A DNA stretch of 64,000 nucleotides from Vibrio rotiferianus CAIM 577 = LMG 21460 (lineage in GTDB: Bacteria > Pseudomonadota > Gammaproteobacteria > Enterobacterales > Vibrionaceae): NCBI RefSeq assembly GCF_002741985.1, contig NZ_APHW01000023.1:1-64000 (forward strand). The letters run 5' to 3'. Below, one piece after another: positions 45,954 through 55,674 of the stretch. Below the pieces are notes generated by a model, which saw only the letters and a list, made by a program, of their open reading frames with translations, was not told where the DNA came from and made no database searches. Position 1 is the first letter of the stretch; each line of letters opens with the position of its first letter. A program made the translations under genes and the position numbers.

Positions 45954-47384
45954 TTACTTTTTCTTTTTAACTGCTTTTTTGTTTGGAAGGTCAGTGATTG
46001 AACCTTCAAATACTTCAGCAGCTAGACCCACAGACTCATGTAGAGTTGGGTGAGCGTGGATAGTTAGTGCAATATCTTCTGCATCACAACCCATCTCGAT
46101 AGCCAGACCGATTTCACCAAGCAGTTCGCCACCGTTAGTACCAACGATAGCACCACCGATTACGCGGTGAGTTTCTTTATCGAAGATTAGCTTAGTCATA
46201 CCGTCTGCACAGTCAGATGCGATTGCACGACCTGATGCAGCCCATGGGAATGTTGCCACTTCGTAGTTGATGCCTTCCGCTTTCGCTTCTTTCTCAGTCT
46301 TACCAACCCATGCCACTTCTGGCTCAGTGTAAGCAATTGAAGGAATAACTTTAGGATCGAAGTAGTGCTTCTTACCAGAGATAACTTCTGCCGCTACGTG
46401 GCCTTCATGCACACCTTTGTGAGCAAGCATTGGTTGGCCAACTACGTCGCCGATCGCGTGGATGTGAGGAACGTTAGTACGCATTTGCTTATCAACGTTG
46501 ATAAAGCCACGCTCGTCCACTTCAATACCCGCTTTTTCAGCATCGATAAGTGCACCGTTTGGTACACGACCGATAGCAACAAGAACGGCATCGTAGCGCT
46601 CAGCTTCTGCTGGTGCTTTTTTGCCTTCCATTGAAACGTAGATACCGTCTTCTTTCGCTTCAACTGCTGTTACTTTAGTCTCAAGCATTAGCTTGAACTT
46701 GTCTTTAATGCGCTTAGTGAAGACTTTAACGATGTCTTTATCTGCAGCAGGGATAACTTGGTCAAACATCTCTACTACGTCTACTTTAGAACCTAGAGAG
46801 TGGTAAACCGTACCCATTTCTAGACCGATGATACCACCGCCCATGATAAGCAGTTTTTCTGGTACTTCTTTCAGCTCTAGTGCATCCGTTGAATCCCAAA
46901 TACGTGGATCTTCGTGCGGGATGAATGGCAGTTTGATTGGGCGAGAACCCGCAGCAATGATAGCGTTGTCGAAGTTAACTGTTGTTGCTTCGCCTTCGCC
47001 TTCTACAAGGATAGAGTTAGGGCTTGTGAACTTACCGTAGCCGTTTACTACAGTAACGTTACGCATCTTAGCCATACCGCTAAGACCGCCAGTCAGTTGG
47101 TTTACAACTTTCTCTTTCCAGATACGGATTTTGCTGATGTCTGTTTGTGGTTCGCCAAACACAACACCGTGCTCAGCCATCGCTTTTGCTTCTTCGATAA
47201 CTTTTGAAACGTGAAGAAGTGCTTTAGATGGAATACAACCAACGTTTAGACATACACCGCCAAGAGTGCTGTAACGTTCAACTAGTACTGTTTCTAGACC
47301 TAAGTCCGCACAACGGAATGCAGCTGAGTAACCAGCAGGACCAGAACCAAGTACAACAACTTGGGCTTTAATTTCTTTGCTCAT
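45954..47384 (-). CDS. lpd: Dihydrolipoamide dehydrogenase (E3)
   Basis: A 476-residue flavoprotein disulfide reductase. The FAD motif is VVLGSGPAGYSAA, the redox disulfide is in GGVCLNVGCIPSKALL (Cys about 45 and 50), the NAD motif is MGGGIIGLEMG, and the C-terminal catalytic HAHPTLHE supplies the active-site His. A Lys-rich tail (KKAVKKKK) ends the protein. It reoxidises lipoyl groups of pyruvate and 2-oxoglutarate dehydrogenases and the glycine system. It lies 243 nt after aceF with a weak hairpin between, so it can use both the pdh promoter and its own. Confidence 0.97.
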   Translation of the reverse strand: MSKEIKAQVVVLGSGPAGYSAAFRCADLGLETVLVERYSTLGGVCLNVGCIPSKALLHVSKVIEEAKAMAEHGVVFGEPQTDISKIRIWKEKVVNQLTGGLSGMAKMRNVTVVNGYGKFTSPNSILVEGEGEATTVNFDNAIIAAGSRPIKLPFIPHEDPRIWDSTDALELKEVPEKLLIMGGGIIGLEMGTVYHSLGSKVDVVEMFDQVIPAADKDIVKVFTKRIKDKFKLMLETKVTAVEAKEDGIYVSMEGKKAPAEAERYDAVLVAIGRVPNGALIDAEKAGIEVDERGFINVDKQMRTNVPHIHAIGDVVGQPMLAHKGVHEGHVAAEVISGKKHYFDPKVIPSIAYTEPEVAWVGKTEKEAKAEGINYEVATFPWAASGRAIASDCADGMTKLIFDKETHRVIGGAIVGTNGGELLGEIGLAIEMGCDAEDIALTIHAHPTLHESVGLAAEVFEGSITDLPNKKAVKKKK

Positions 47385-47587
47385 TGTGACCTCTTGTAGT
47401 CATTATCCCTAACAGGCTGAGTAGATGTTCTTAAATTATTAGGCTTTCAAACGATCAATATTTTACAGAGATGTTAACAGTGTGAAAGCAGCTTTAAGTT
47501 AGCCTGTGAGCTAGACAACAATTCATCTTTCAGATTCTGAACGATATGAGAAATTGTCGTCTAAAAATAGTCTTTTATATAAAGAAG

Positions 47588-47611
47588 TAAGGTGACCCGA
47601 AAGCCACCTTA
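47588..47611 (-). terminator. Weak hairpin between aceF and lpd
   Basis: TAAGGTG (47588-47594) pairs with CACCTTA (47605-47611). On the minus strand it is followed by CTTCTTT. It would attenuate read-through from aceF into lpd. Confidence 0.5.
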
Positions 47612-47627
47612 ACTATTACTTTCTAAA

Positions 47628-49535
47628 TTACAGTACTAGGCGACGAATGTCTGATAGTGCACCGTTTAGGAAAGTAATGAAGCGTGCACCTTCTGCACCA
47701 TCAATCACACGGTGGTCGTATGATAGAGACAGTGGAAGTTGTAGGCGTGGTTCGAACTCTTTGCCGTTCCACACAGGCTTCATTTCAGACTTAGATACAC
47801 CTAGGATACCTACTTCTGGAGCGTTTACGATTGGCGTAAATGCCGTACCGCCGATGCCACCAAGGCTAGAGATTGTGAAACAACCGCCTTGCATGTCAGC
47901 TGCCGTTAGCTTACCAGCACGTGCTTTCTTAGATACAGCCATTAGCTCTTCAGACAGCTCGTAGATGCCTTTCTTGTTCACGTCTTTAAATACAGGAACA
48001 ACTAGACCGTTTGGCGTATCTACCGCAATACCTACGTTCACGTACTTCTTAAGAATGATGCTTTCGCCATCTTCAGATAGAGAAGAGTTAAACGCTGGGA
48101 ACGCTTCTAGTGCTTTCGCAACTGCTTTCATGATGAACACAAGAGGAGTGATCTTCATGCCAGTGTCTTTCTTAGCTTCGATAGCGTTCTGCTCTTTACG
48201 GAATGCTTCTAGCTCAGTGATATCAGCGTTGTCCCACTGTGTAACGTGAGGGATCATTACCCAGTTACGGTGTAGGTTAGCACCAGAGATCTTCTTGATC
48301 TTAGAAAGCTTCTGAACTTCAGTTTCGCCGAACTTGCTGAAGTCAACTTTTGGCCATGGTAGTAGACCAAGAGCAGAGCCGTCACCGCCTTTGCCAGATG
48401 CTGCTGCACCAGACTCTAGACGCTTAAGTGCATCTTTAACGTAAGCTTGAACGTCTTCTTTTAGTACACGGCTCTTACGACCAGTACCTTTAACTTTCGC
48501 TAGGTTTACACCAAATTCGCGAGCTAGACGACGAACTACTGGAGACGCGTGTGCGTATTCGTTGTTTTCTTGGAAATCACCAGTCGCTGCAGGAGCTGCT
48601 GCCGCTGGAGCTTTAGGTGCAGGTGCCGCCGCTGGAGCTGCTGCTTGAGCAGGAGCTGCTACTGGTGCCGGAGCTGCGCCTGCAACTTCGAATACCATAA
48701 TCAGAGAACCAGTCGTTACTTTGTCGCCCTCAGCAATCTTGATCTCTTTAACTGTACCTGCGAATGGTGCTGGTACTTCCATAGAAGCTTTGTCGCCTTC
48801 AACAGTGATTAGAGATTGCTCTTCTTCTACTGTATCGCCAACTTTAACCATGATCTCAGTAACTTCTACTTCGTCACCGCCGATATCTGGAACGTTAACT
48901 TCTTTTTCTGCTGCGGCCGGCGCTCCGGATGCCGCAGGAGCTGCTGCTGGAGCCGCTTCAACTGCAGGAGCAGCTGCTACTGGCGCACCAGAGCCTGCTA
49001 CTTCAAATACCATCACAAGAGAGCCAGTTGTTACTGAATCACCTTCAGCAATCTTGATCTCTTTAACCGTACCTGCGAATGGTGCTGGTACTTCCATAGA
49101 AGCTTTGTCGCCTTCTACAGTTAGAAGTGATTGCTCTTCTTCTACTGCATCGCCAACTTTAACCATGATCTCAGTAACTTCTACTTCGTCGCCACCGATA
49201 TCAGGAACGTGAACTTCTTTTAGTTCTGCTGCCGCTGCTGCTGGAGCTGGAGCTGCTGCTGGAGCCGCTTCCGCCGCAGGAGCAGGTGCAGCGTCAGCTG
49301 CACCCTCGGCTTCGAAAATCATGATAAGAGAACCAGTCGTAACAGAATCACCTTCTGCTACTTTGATTTCTTTAACGATACCTGCTTGAGACGCTGGAAC
49401 TTCCATAGAAGCTTTGTCGCCTTCAACAGTGATCAGAGACTGTTCTTCTTCAACCTTGTCGCCAACGCTTACAAGAATCTCAGTAACTTCAACCTCATCC
49501 GCACCGATGTCAGGTACATTAATTTCGATTGCCAT
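47628..49535 (-). CDS. aceF: Pyruvate dehydrogenase E2, dihydrolipoamide acetyltransferase
   Basis: A 635-residue E2. Three lipoyl domains (about 1-75, 107-182, 213-288) each carry the lipoylation motif GDKAS. They are joined by Ala/Pro-rich linkers. The E1/E3-binding domain follows (about 331-370, [16 protein letters not shown]). The catalytic domain ends with [10 protein letters not shown]; His608 and Asp612 are the expected catalytic pair. The three-lipoyl layout matches E. coli. The linkers are long in-frame Ala/Pro repeats and the lipoyl-coding DNA is almost triplicated, a possible recombination hot spot. It is 30 nt after aceE in the pdhR-aceE-aceF operon. Confidence 0.97.
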   Translation of the reverse strand: MAIEINVPDIGADEVEVTEILVSVGDKVEEEQSLITVEGDKASMEVPASQAGIVKEIKVAEGDSVTTGSLIMIFEAEGAADAAPAPAAEAAPAAAPAPAAAAAELKEVHVPDIGGDEVEVTEIMVKVGDAVEEEQSLLTVEGDKASMEVPAPFAGTVKEIKIAEGDSVTTGSLVMVFEVAGSGAPVAAAPAVEAAPAAAPAASGAPAAAEKEVNVPDIGGDEVEVTEIMVKVGDTVEEEQSLITVEGDKASMEVPAPFAGTVKEIKIAEGDKVTTGSLIMVFEVAGAAPAPVAAPAQAAAPAAAPAPKAPAAAAPAATGDFQENNEYAHASPVVRRLAREFGVNLAKVKGTGRKSRVLKEDVQAYVKDALKRLESGAAASGKGGDGSALGLLPWPKVDFSKFGETEVQKLSKIKKISGANLHRNWVMIPHVTQWDNADITELEAFRKEQNAIEAKKDTGMKITPLVFIMKAVAKALEAFPAFNSSLSEDGESIILKKYVNVGIAVDTPNGLVVPVFKDVNKKGIYELSEELMAVSKKARAGKLTAADMQGGCFTISSLGGIGGTAFTPIVNAPEVGILGVSKSEMKPVWNGKEFEPRLQLPLSLSYDHRVIDGAEGARFITFLNGALSDIRRLVL

Positions 49536-49565
49536 TGCTTATTTACCTTCTAGTTAAGCGCTGTA

Positions 49566-52229
49566 TTAAGCGTAAAGTGGGTTTGTTTTTTCAGTGTCGA
49601 TGTTGAACTTAGCAATTGCTTCAGCAACAACAGACTTCTCAACATCACCACGTTTCGCTAGTTCAGTTAGTGCTGCAACTACCACGTAGCCTGCATTAAC
49701 TTCGAAGTGACGACGTAGGTTCTCACGGCTGTCTGAACGACCGAAGCCATCAGTACCAAGAACTTTGTAAGACTCAGTTGGCATGAATGCACGTACTTGC
49801 TCAGCGTAGTTCTTCATGTAATCCGTCGCAGCGATTGCTGGTTCGTTACCAAGAACAGTAGTGATGTAAGGCACTTTCGCTTCAGCTTCTGGGTGAAGCA
49901 TGTTGTAACGCTCTGCATTTTGACCATCACGAGTTAGCTCGTTGAATGAAGTTACAGAGAACACGTCAGATGCTACGCCGTACTCTTCGCTTAGGATAGT
50001 CGCTGCTTTACGTACTTCGTTCATGATAGTACCAGAGCTCATTAGCTGAACTTTACCCTTAGCACCTTCGTGAGACTCAAGCTTGTAGATACCTTTACGG
50101 ATGCCTTCTTCAGCGCCTTCTGGCATTGCTGGCATTGCGTAGTTCTCATTCATTACTGTTAGGTAGTAGTAAATGTTTTCTTGCTCAGGACCGTACATAC
50201 GACGGATACCATCTTGCATGATTACTGCTAGCTCGTAAGCGAATGTTGGGTCGTAAGAGATACAGTTCGGGATAGTGTTCGCTTGAATGTGCGAGTGACC
50301 ATCTTCGTGCTGTAGACCTTCACCGTTCAGTGTTGTACGACCAGCTGTAGCACCTAGTAGGAAGCCACGAGCTTGTTGGTCACCTGCTAGCCATGCCATG
50401 TCACCAATACGTTGGAAACCGAACATTGAGTAGTAGATGTAGAACGGGATCATTGGCAGATCGTTTGTGCTGTAAGAAGTAGCAGCAGCAACCCAAGATG
50501 CCATTGAACCTAGTTCGTTGATACCTTCTTGAAGAACTTGGCCTGATGTTGCTTCTTTGTAGTAAGAAACGATGCCTTTATCTTCAGGTGTGTATTCTTG
50601 ACCGTCTGGGTTGTAGATACCCACTTGACGGAATAGACCTTCCATACCGAACGTACGCGCTTCATCACAGATGATAGGAACAATGTTCTTACCGATGTTC
50701 TTGTCTTTAAGCAGAATGTTCAACGTACGTACGTAAGCCATAGTCGTTGAGATTTCACGCTTCTGAGCGCCTAGTAGAGGAGCGAACTCTTCTAGTTCTG
50801 GTACTTTGAACTCTTGTGTGAAGTTAGGTAGACGCTGTGGCGTGTAACCTTTCAGAGCTTTACGACGAGCATGCAAGTATTCGTACTCAGCAGAACCTTC
50901 TTCCAGTTTCAGGTATGGAAGCTCAGCCACTTTCTCATCAGAAAGAATGTCTTGTAGACCTAGACGATCACGTAGGTATTGTACGTGAGTCATGTCCATC
51001 TTCTTAACACCGTGAGCGATGTTCTTACCTTCAGCCGCTTCACCCATGCCGTAACCTTTAACAGTCTTAGCTAGGATTACCGTTGGCTTGCCGTTTGTTT
51101 CTTTTGCATTGTTAAATGCAGCAAACAGCTTAGAAGAATCGTGACCACCACGCTTCAATTCGAAGATTTGGTCGTCAGTCATGTCTGCAACTAGTGCAGC
51201 AGTCTCAGGGTACTTACCAAAGAAGTGCTCACGTACGTATGCGCCATCTTTAGATTTGAATGTTTGGTAGTCGCCATCGATCGTTTCGTTCATAAGCTGT
51301 AGTAGCTTACCAGTCGTATCTTTAGCTAGTAGTGCATCCCAGTTGTTGCCCCAGATAACTTTAACTACGTTCCAACCAGCACCTTTAAACAGACCTTCAA
51401 GCTCTTGAATGATCTTACCGTTACCCATTACAGGGCCGTCTAGACGCTGTAGGTTACAGTTGATTAGGAAACATAGGTTGTCTAGCTTCTCACGCGCAGC
51501 GAAAGAGATAGCACCGCGTGATTCTGGCTCATCCATCTCACCGTCGCCTAGGAAAGCGTATACACGTTGAGCAGAAGTATCTTTCAGGCCACGGCCGTTT
51601 AGGTACTTAAGGAAACGCGCTTGGTAAATAGCAGAGATTGGACCAAGACCCATAGATACTGTTGGGAACTGCCAGAACTCAGGCATTAGTTTAGGGTGCG
51701 GGTATGAAGGTACGCCTTTACCGTCTACTTCTTGACGGAAGTTGTCTAGCTGCTCTTCAGTTAGACGGCCTTCAACGAATGCACGAGAGTAGATACCCGG
51801 TGAAATGTGACCTTGGTAGTAAACTAGATCGCCACCGTCCGTCTCGTTTGGAGCACGGAAGAAGTGGTTGAAACAAACTTCGTAGAACGCTGCTGCTGAC
51901 TGGTAAGAAGCCATGTGACCACCAAGGTCTAGGTCTTTCTTAGAAGCACGCAATACAATCATGATTGCGTTCCAGCGAATAATCGAACGAATACGACGCT
52001 CAAGAGTTACATCACCAGGGTAAGCTGGCTCTTGTGCAGCTGGAATAGTGTTGATGTAGTTTGTGTTGATGCCAGTTGGCATATCAACGCCGTCTAGACG
52101 TGCTTTTTCTAGAACGGTTTCTAGTAGAAACTGTGCACGTTCTACACCTTCTTCACGAACAACGGATTCAAGGGCTTGTAGCCAATCTTGAGTTTCCAGT
52201 GCATCTACGTCATGCTTCATGTCAGACAT
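49566..52229 (-). CDS. aceE: Pyruvate dehydrogenase E1 component
   Basis: An 887-residue homodimeric-type E1, the same length as E. coli AceE. The thiamine diphosphate motif is GDGEMDEPES followed by NLCFLINCNLQRLDG. The His in YYQGHISPGIYSRAF and the loop around HGVKKMDM are conserved. It decarboxylates pyruvate and acetylates the E2 lipoyl groups. The start at 52229 follows pdhR by 55 nt. It is repressed by PdhR when pyruvate is low, as inferred from the operators upstream of pdhR. Confidence 0.97.
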   Translation of the reverse strand: MSDMKHDVDALETQDWLQALESVVREEGVERAQFLLETVLEKARLDGVDMPTGINTNYINTIPAAQEPAYPGDVTLERRIRSIIRWNAIMIVLRASKKDLDLGGHMASYQSAAAFYEVCFNHFFRAPNETDGGDLVYYQGHISPGIYSRAFVEGRLTEEQLDNFRQEVDGKGVPSYPHPKLMPEFWQFPTVSMGLGPISAIYQARFLKYLNGRGLKDTSAQRVYAFLGDGEMDEPESRGAISFAAREKLDNLCFLINCNLQRLDGPVMGNGKIIQELEGLFKGAGWNVVKVIWGNNWDALLAKDTTGKLLQLMNETIDGDYQTFKSKDGAYVREHFFGKYPETAALVADMTDDQIFELKRGGHDSSKLFAAFNNAKETNGKPTVILAKTVKGYGMGEAAEGKNIAHGVKKMDMTHVQYLRDRLGLQDILSDEKVAELPYLKLEEGSAEYEYLHARRKALKGYTPQRLPNFTQEFKVPELEEFAPLLGAQKREISTTMAYVRTLNILLKDKNIGKNIVPIICDEARTFGMEGLFRQVGIYNPDGQEYTPEDKGIVSYYKEATSGQVLQEGINELGSMASWVAAATSYSTNDLPMIPFYIYYSMFGFQRIGDMAWLAGDQQARGFLLGATAGRTTLNGEGLQHEDGHSHIQANTIPNCISYDPTFAYELAVIMQDGIRRMYGPEQENIYYYLTVMNENYAMPAMPEGAEEGIRKGIYKLESHEGAKGKVQLMSSGTIMNEVRKAATILSEEYGVASDVFSVTSFNELTRDGQNAERYNMLHPEAEAKVPYITTVLGNEPAIAATDYMKNYAEQVRAFMPTESYKVLGTDGFGRSDSRENLRRHFEVNAGYVVVAALTELAKRGDVEKSVVAEAIAKFNIDTEKTNPLYA

Positions 52230-52284
52230 GGCGATCTATCCTTCTGTTGGTTGGATCTACTTATTTAAGTAAGCGGTTCTTGTG

Positions 52285-53052
52285 TTAAGAATCGTTACCT
52301 TGCTGAATTCGACGCAGAGAACGCTCTCGTCGAGACTCTTCTCGAGTCAAATCCAACAATGTTTCTTCAATATAAGCTAAATGTGAGTGAGACATTTCAC
52401 GTGCCTTTTCAGGCTGACCAGAAACAATCGCATCCACGATATTAGCTCTGTGTTTACTTACTTTATCGACCACTTCATCGCGGCGATGTAAGAGCTTTAG
52501 ATTCTGTAAAACATTTTGCTCAAGCAAAGGGGCAAGACTACGAACAATATGAAGCAGGACGACATTGTGTGCCGCTTCGGTCAAAGCAATCAGAAACTGC
52601 ATAACCGCAGCAGCTTCTGCCTCAACGTTATCGCCTTTTTGCTCTTCACTGATTTGATTCAAGCATGCCTGAATACGAGCAAAATCCTCATCGGTACCAC
52701 GTAATGCTGCAAAGTACGCTGAAATGCCTTCCATCGCATGACGCGATTCAAGTAGGTCTAACTGCGTTTCGGAGTGAGTTGACAATAAGTTCAATAAAGG
52801 ATCTGAAAAGCTTTTCCAGATGTTTTCGCTAACGAATGTGCCACCGCCTTGACGACGAGTAAGCAGACGTTTTGCTTCTAAACGCTGAATGGCTTCACGG
52901 ACAGATGGACGAGACACATCGAACTGCTTAGCGAGTTCGCGCTCTGGTGGCAACTGCTGCCCCGGAGAGAGTGTTCCTTCCACAATCAACCTTTCTAGCT
53001 CTTGTTCAATAACATCAGAGAGCTTTGGCTGACGAATCCTTTGATAAGCCAT
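52285..53052 (-). CDS. pdhR: Pyruvate dehydrogenase complex repressor
   Basis: A 255-residue GntR-family regulator of the FadR subgroup. The N-terminal winged helix (about 10-75) contains [32 protein letters not shown]. The all-helical FCD effector domain (about 90-240) contains metal-site histidines. It represses its own operon and respiratory genes; pyruvate releases it in E. coli. Two perfect PdhR-type palindromes lie in its upstream region, so autoregulation is well supported. Confidence 0.95.
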   Translation of the reverse strand: MAYQRIRQPKLSDVIEQELERLIVEGTLSPGQQLPPERELAKQFDVSRPSVREAIQRLEAKRLLTRRQGGGTFVSENIWKSFSDPLLNLLSTHSETQLDLLESRHAMEGISAYFAALRGTDEDFARIQACLNQISEEQKGDNVEAEAAAVMQFLIALTEAAHNVVLLHIVRSLAPLLEQNVLQNLKLLHRRDEVVDKVSKHRANIVDAIVSGQPEKAREMSHSHLAYIEETLLDLTREESRRERSLRRIQQGNDS

Positions 53053-53081
53053 AATTTATTGTTCTTCTACTCTTGCAGGTA

Positions 53082-53096
53082 ATTGGTAATACCAAT
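53082..53096 (-). promoter_or_regulatory. PdhR operator, proximal
   Basis: ATTGGTAATACCAAT is a perfect 7-1-7 palindrome that matches the known PdhR consensus ATTGGTnnnACCAAT. It lies 30 nt upstream of the pdhR start. Confidence 0.88.
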
Positions 53097-53218
53097 TTTA
53101 AGTTGGTGCAGAAATTAACATAATTAAAACGTTACTGTCCAGCCAAAAATTGACCTAAATCATAGAACAGACCTACAACCAACACTTTGATAACAATCGC
53201 CCATTAAAACAGCAATAA

Positions 53219-53235
53219 AATTGGTATGACCAATT
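53219..53235 (-). promoter_or_regulatory. PdhR operator, distal
   Basis: AATTGGTATGACCAATT matches the PdhR consensus over all conserved positions. Its centre is about 138 nt from that of the proximal operator. Confidence 0.88.
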
Positions 53236-53393
53236 ACATAAACAAAACAGTTGGGGAGTCTGCGTGCTAGTGTTTTTGGTAAAGAAATACAAAAAATGAC
53301 AAAAAATTTCGTTTACTTATCCACCAAGATTGCGTTTTAGCACTCAAAATGTAGTTAACTTTTAACAAGTGCTCATATTTCTTGTATCGAAAA

Positions 53394-53417
53394 AAGGCAT
53401 ACTTGAGTGTATGCCTT
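53394..53417 (-). terminator. Terminator of ampD
   Basis: AAGGCATAC (53394-53402), loop TTGAGT, GTATGCCTT (53409-53417). On the minus strand the stem is followed by TTTTTCG. It lies 40 nt past the ampD stop. Confidence 0.85.
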
Positions 53418-53456
53418 ATTTGTTTCTGTTTTTTGAATTTACACTTTCGCTACAAA

Positions 53457-54008
53457 TTAGCGTTTTATCTGGCGCCGGAACTTGACCCAGTCAAAGCTTA
53501 GACCAGGATCGGCTTTTCTCAAGGGAGCGATATACTGATGCCCCGTAATTCTCGGTAAAGTAATTTTTGGGTAGGAATGCATGACAGCTTGGGTCAAAGC
53601 AGTAAGTGATTGATATTGTTCTTCGGTATAGGCAATAAACTCGGTGCCTTCGAGTTCAACTCCAATGGAATAATCGTTACAACGTTCACGGCCAGCAAAG
53701 CTGGATTGCCCGGCATGCCATGCTCGGTCTAAAAAAGAAACAAACTGAACAATCTCGCCATCGCGCTTAATTAAACAATGTGCCGAAACGCCCATTTTGT
53801 GAATTACCTCAAAAAATGGATGGGCGCTGGGATCAAGACTGCCTGTAAAGAAGTCCTCGATGTAAGGACCACCAAATTGCCCCGGCGGTAAACTGATGTT
53901 ATGAACCACCAGCAGAGAGATGTCTTCTTTGTCTGAACGAGCATCAAAAAATGGCGATGGAACGTGCTTTGCCTTCGTCAACCAACCATTCTCGATTTTT
54001 AGGCACAT
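53457..54008 (-). CDS. ampD: 1,6-anhydro-N-acetylmuramyl-L-alanine amidase
   Basis: A 183-residue zinc amidase of the amidase_2 family. Zinc ligands are His in LVVHNISLPP, His in ITGHQYIAP and Asp in KADPG. FTGSLDPSAHPFF is characteristic of AmpD. I chose 54008 as start (MCLKIENGWL), because AGAGAGG lies about 6 nt upstream; a longer frame to 54053 overlaps the nadC upstream region. It recycles cytoplasmic anhydro-muropeptides and, by removing them, keeps AmpR-type beta-lactamase regulators off. No ampE follows. Confidence 0.95.
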   Translation of the reverse strand: MCLKIENGWLTKAKHVPSPFFDARSDKEDISLLVVHNISLPPGQFGGPYIEDFFTGSLDPSAHPFFEVIHKMGVSAHCLIKRDGEIVQFVSFLDRAWHAGQSSFAGRERCNDYSIGVELEGTEFIAYTEEQYQSLTALTQAVMHSYPKITLPRITGHQYIAPLRKADPGLSFDWVKFRRQIKR

Positions 54009-54034
54009 ATCAACCTCTCTACTTTGCAAATTAA

Positions 54035-54988
<954 letters not shown>

Positions 54989-55026
54989 CGAACGTAAAAT
55001 TCGTCACTAAAAAATGACTAATATGG

Positions 55027-55050
55027 AGAGGAGCTTAGGCTCCTCTTTTT
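55027..55050 (+). terminator. Terminator of nadC
   Basis: AGAGGAGC (55027-55034), loop TTAG, GCTCCTCT (55039-55046), then TTTT. It isolates nadC from pilA. Confidence 0.9.
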
Positions 55051-55215
55051 ATTTCGAAGCTCAAAATTCATCGCAAAAGCATGAAACGCATATGCAACAG
55101 CACGTTAAAGATACCTACCTGACTCGAAACCTTTTATTTGCTTAGTTTTCTTAGGCTTAATCTATTTTATGCTTCCGCCCCGTGCAAGATGCATCTGGAA
55201 TTAAAGGAAACATAT

Positions 55216-55674
55216 ATGAAAACAAACAAACGCAATAAGCAAAAAGGTTTTACGCTGATTGAATTGATGATTGTGGTAGCGATTATCGGGGTATTATCTG
55301 CTTTTGCTATCCCGGCATACTCAGACTACACACAACGTACGCGAGTAGCCGGAGCCGCGGCTGGTATTAGTGGTTTCAAAACAGCAGTAGCAATGTGCGC
55401 TCAAGATCTTGGCCAGCTTACTGGCTGCGACCAAGCTACTAATGATATTCCAGCAACAATCGCTACTGGTGATGACGGCGCGACTATTTCATATGTAGAT
55501 GAGGTTACCGTCGCTGACGGCGTTATTACAATGGTAACTACAGGCGTTGATGATACAGGTACTTTACTAGAACTTGAGTTTACTCCAACTATTGGCAATG
55601 GTGTGGTTCAGTGGGCCATTACTGGAACGGGCTGTTCAACTGCTGGTCGTAGCATCGACTGTTCAGGTAACTAA
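55216..55674 (+). CDS. pilA: Type IV major pilin PilA
   Basis: A 152-residue type IVa pilin. The 11-residue leader [11 protein letters not shown] is basic and ends in the Gly before the cleavage site; the mature protein begins [16 protein letters not shown] with Glu at +5. Four cysteines (two in [11 protein letters not shown], two at the C-terminus in [10 protein letters not shown]) can form the disulfide loops usual in pilins. AAAGGAA lies 7 nt upstream of 55216; a longer frame from 55138 lacks leader features. It is the pilus subunit for chitin adhesion and DNA uptake in Vibrio. The stop codon overlaps the pilB start by 1 nt. The C-terminal half is usually hypervariable between strains. Confidence 0.95.
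   Translation: MKTNKRNKQKGFTLIELMIVVAIIGVLSAFAIPAYSDYTQRTRVAGAAAGISGFKTAVAMCAQDLGQLTGCDQATNDIPATIATGDDGATISYVDEVTVADGVITMVTTGVDDTGTLLELEFTPTIGNGVVQWAITGTGCSTAGRSIDCSGN

Larger units (their letters stand above)
53053..53456. other. pdhR-ampD intergenic region
   Basis: About 400 nt without a gene. It holds two PdhR-type operators (53082-53096 and 53219-53235), presumably the pdh promoter, and the ampD terminator (53394-53417). Confidence 0.8.

Noticed and set aside
48721..49212. Plus-strand open frame in aceF (163 codons) with internal repeats
   Set aside because: It mirrors the lipoyl-domain repeats of aceF on the opposite strand; no independent evidence of coding.
55138..55215. Longer PilA starting at 55138
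   Set aside because: It would put 26 non-leader residues before the basic prepilin leader; the ATG at 55216 has a proper ribosome site and leader length.
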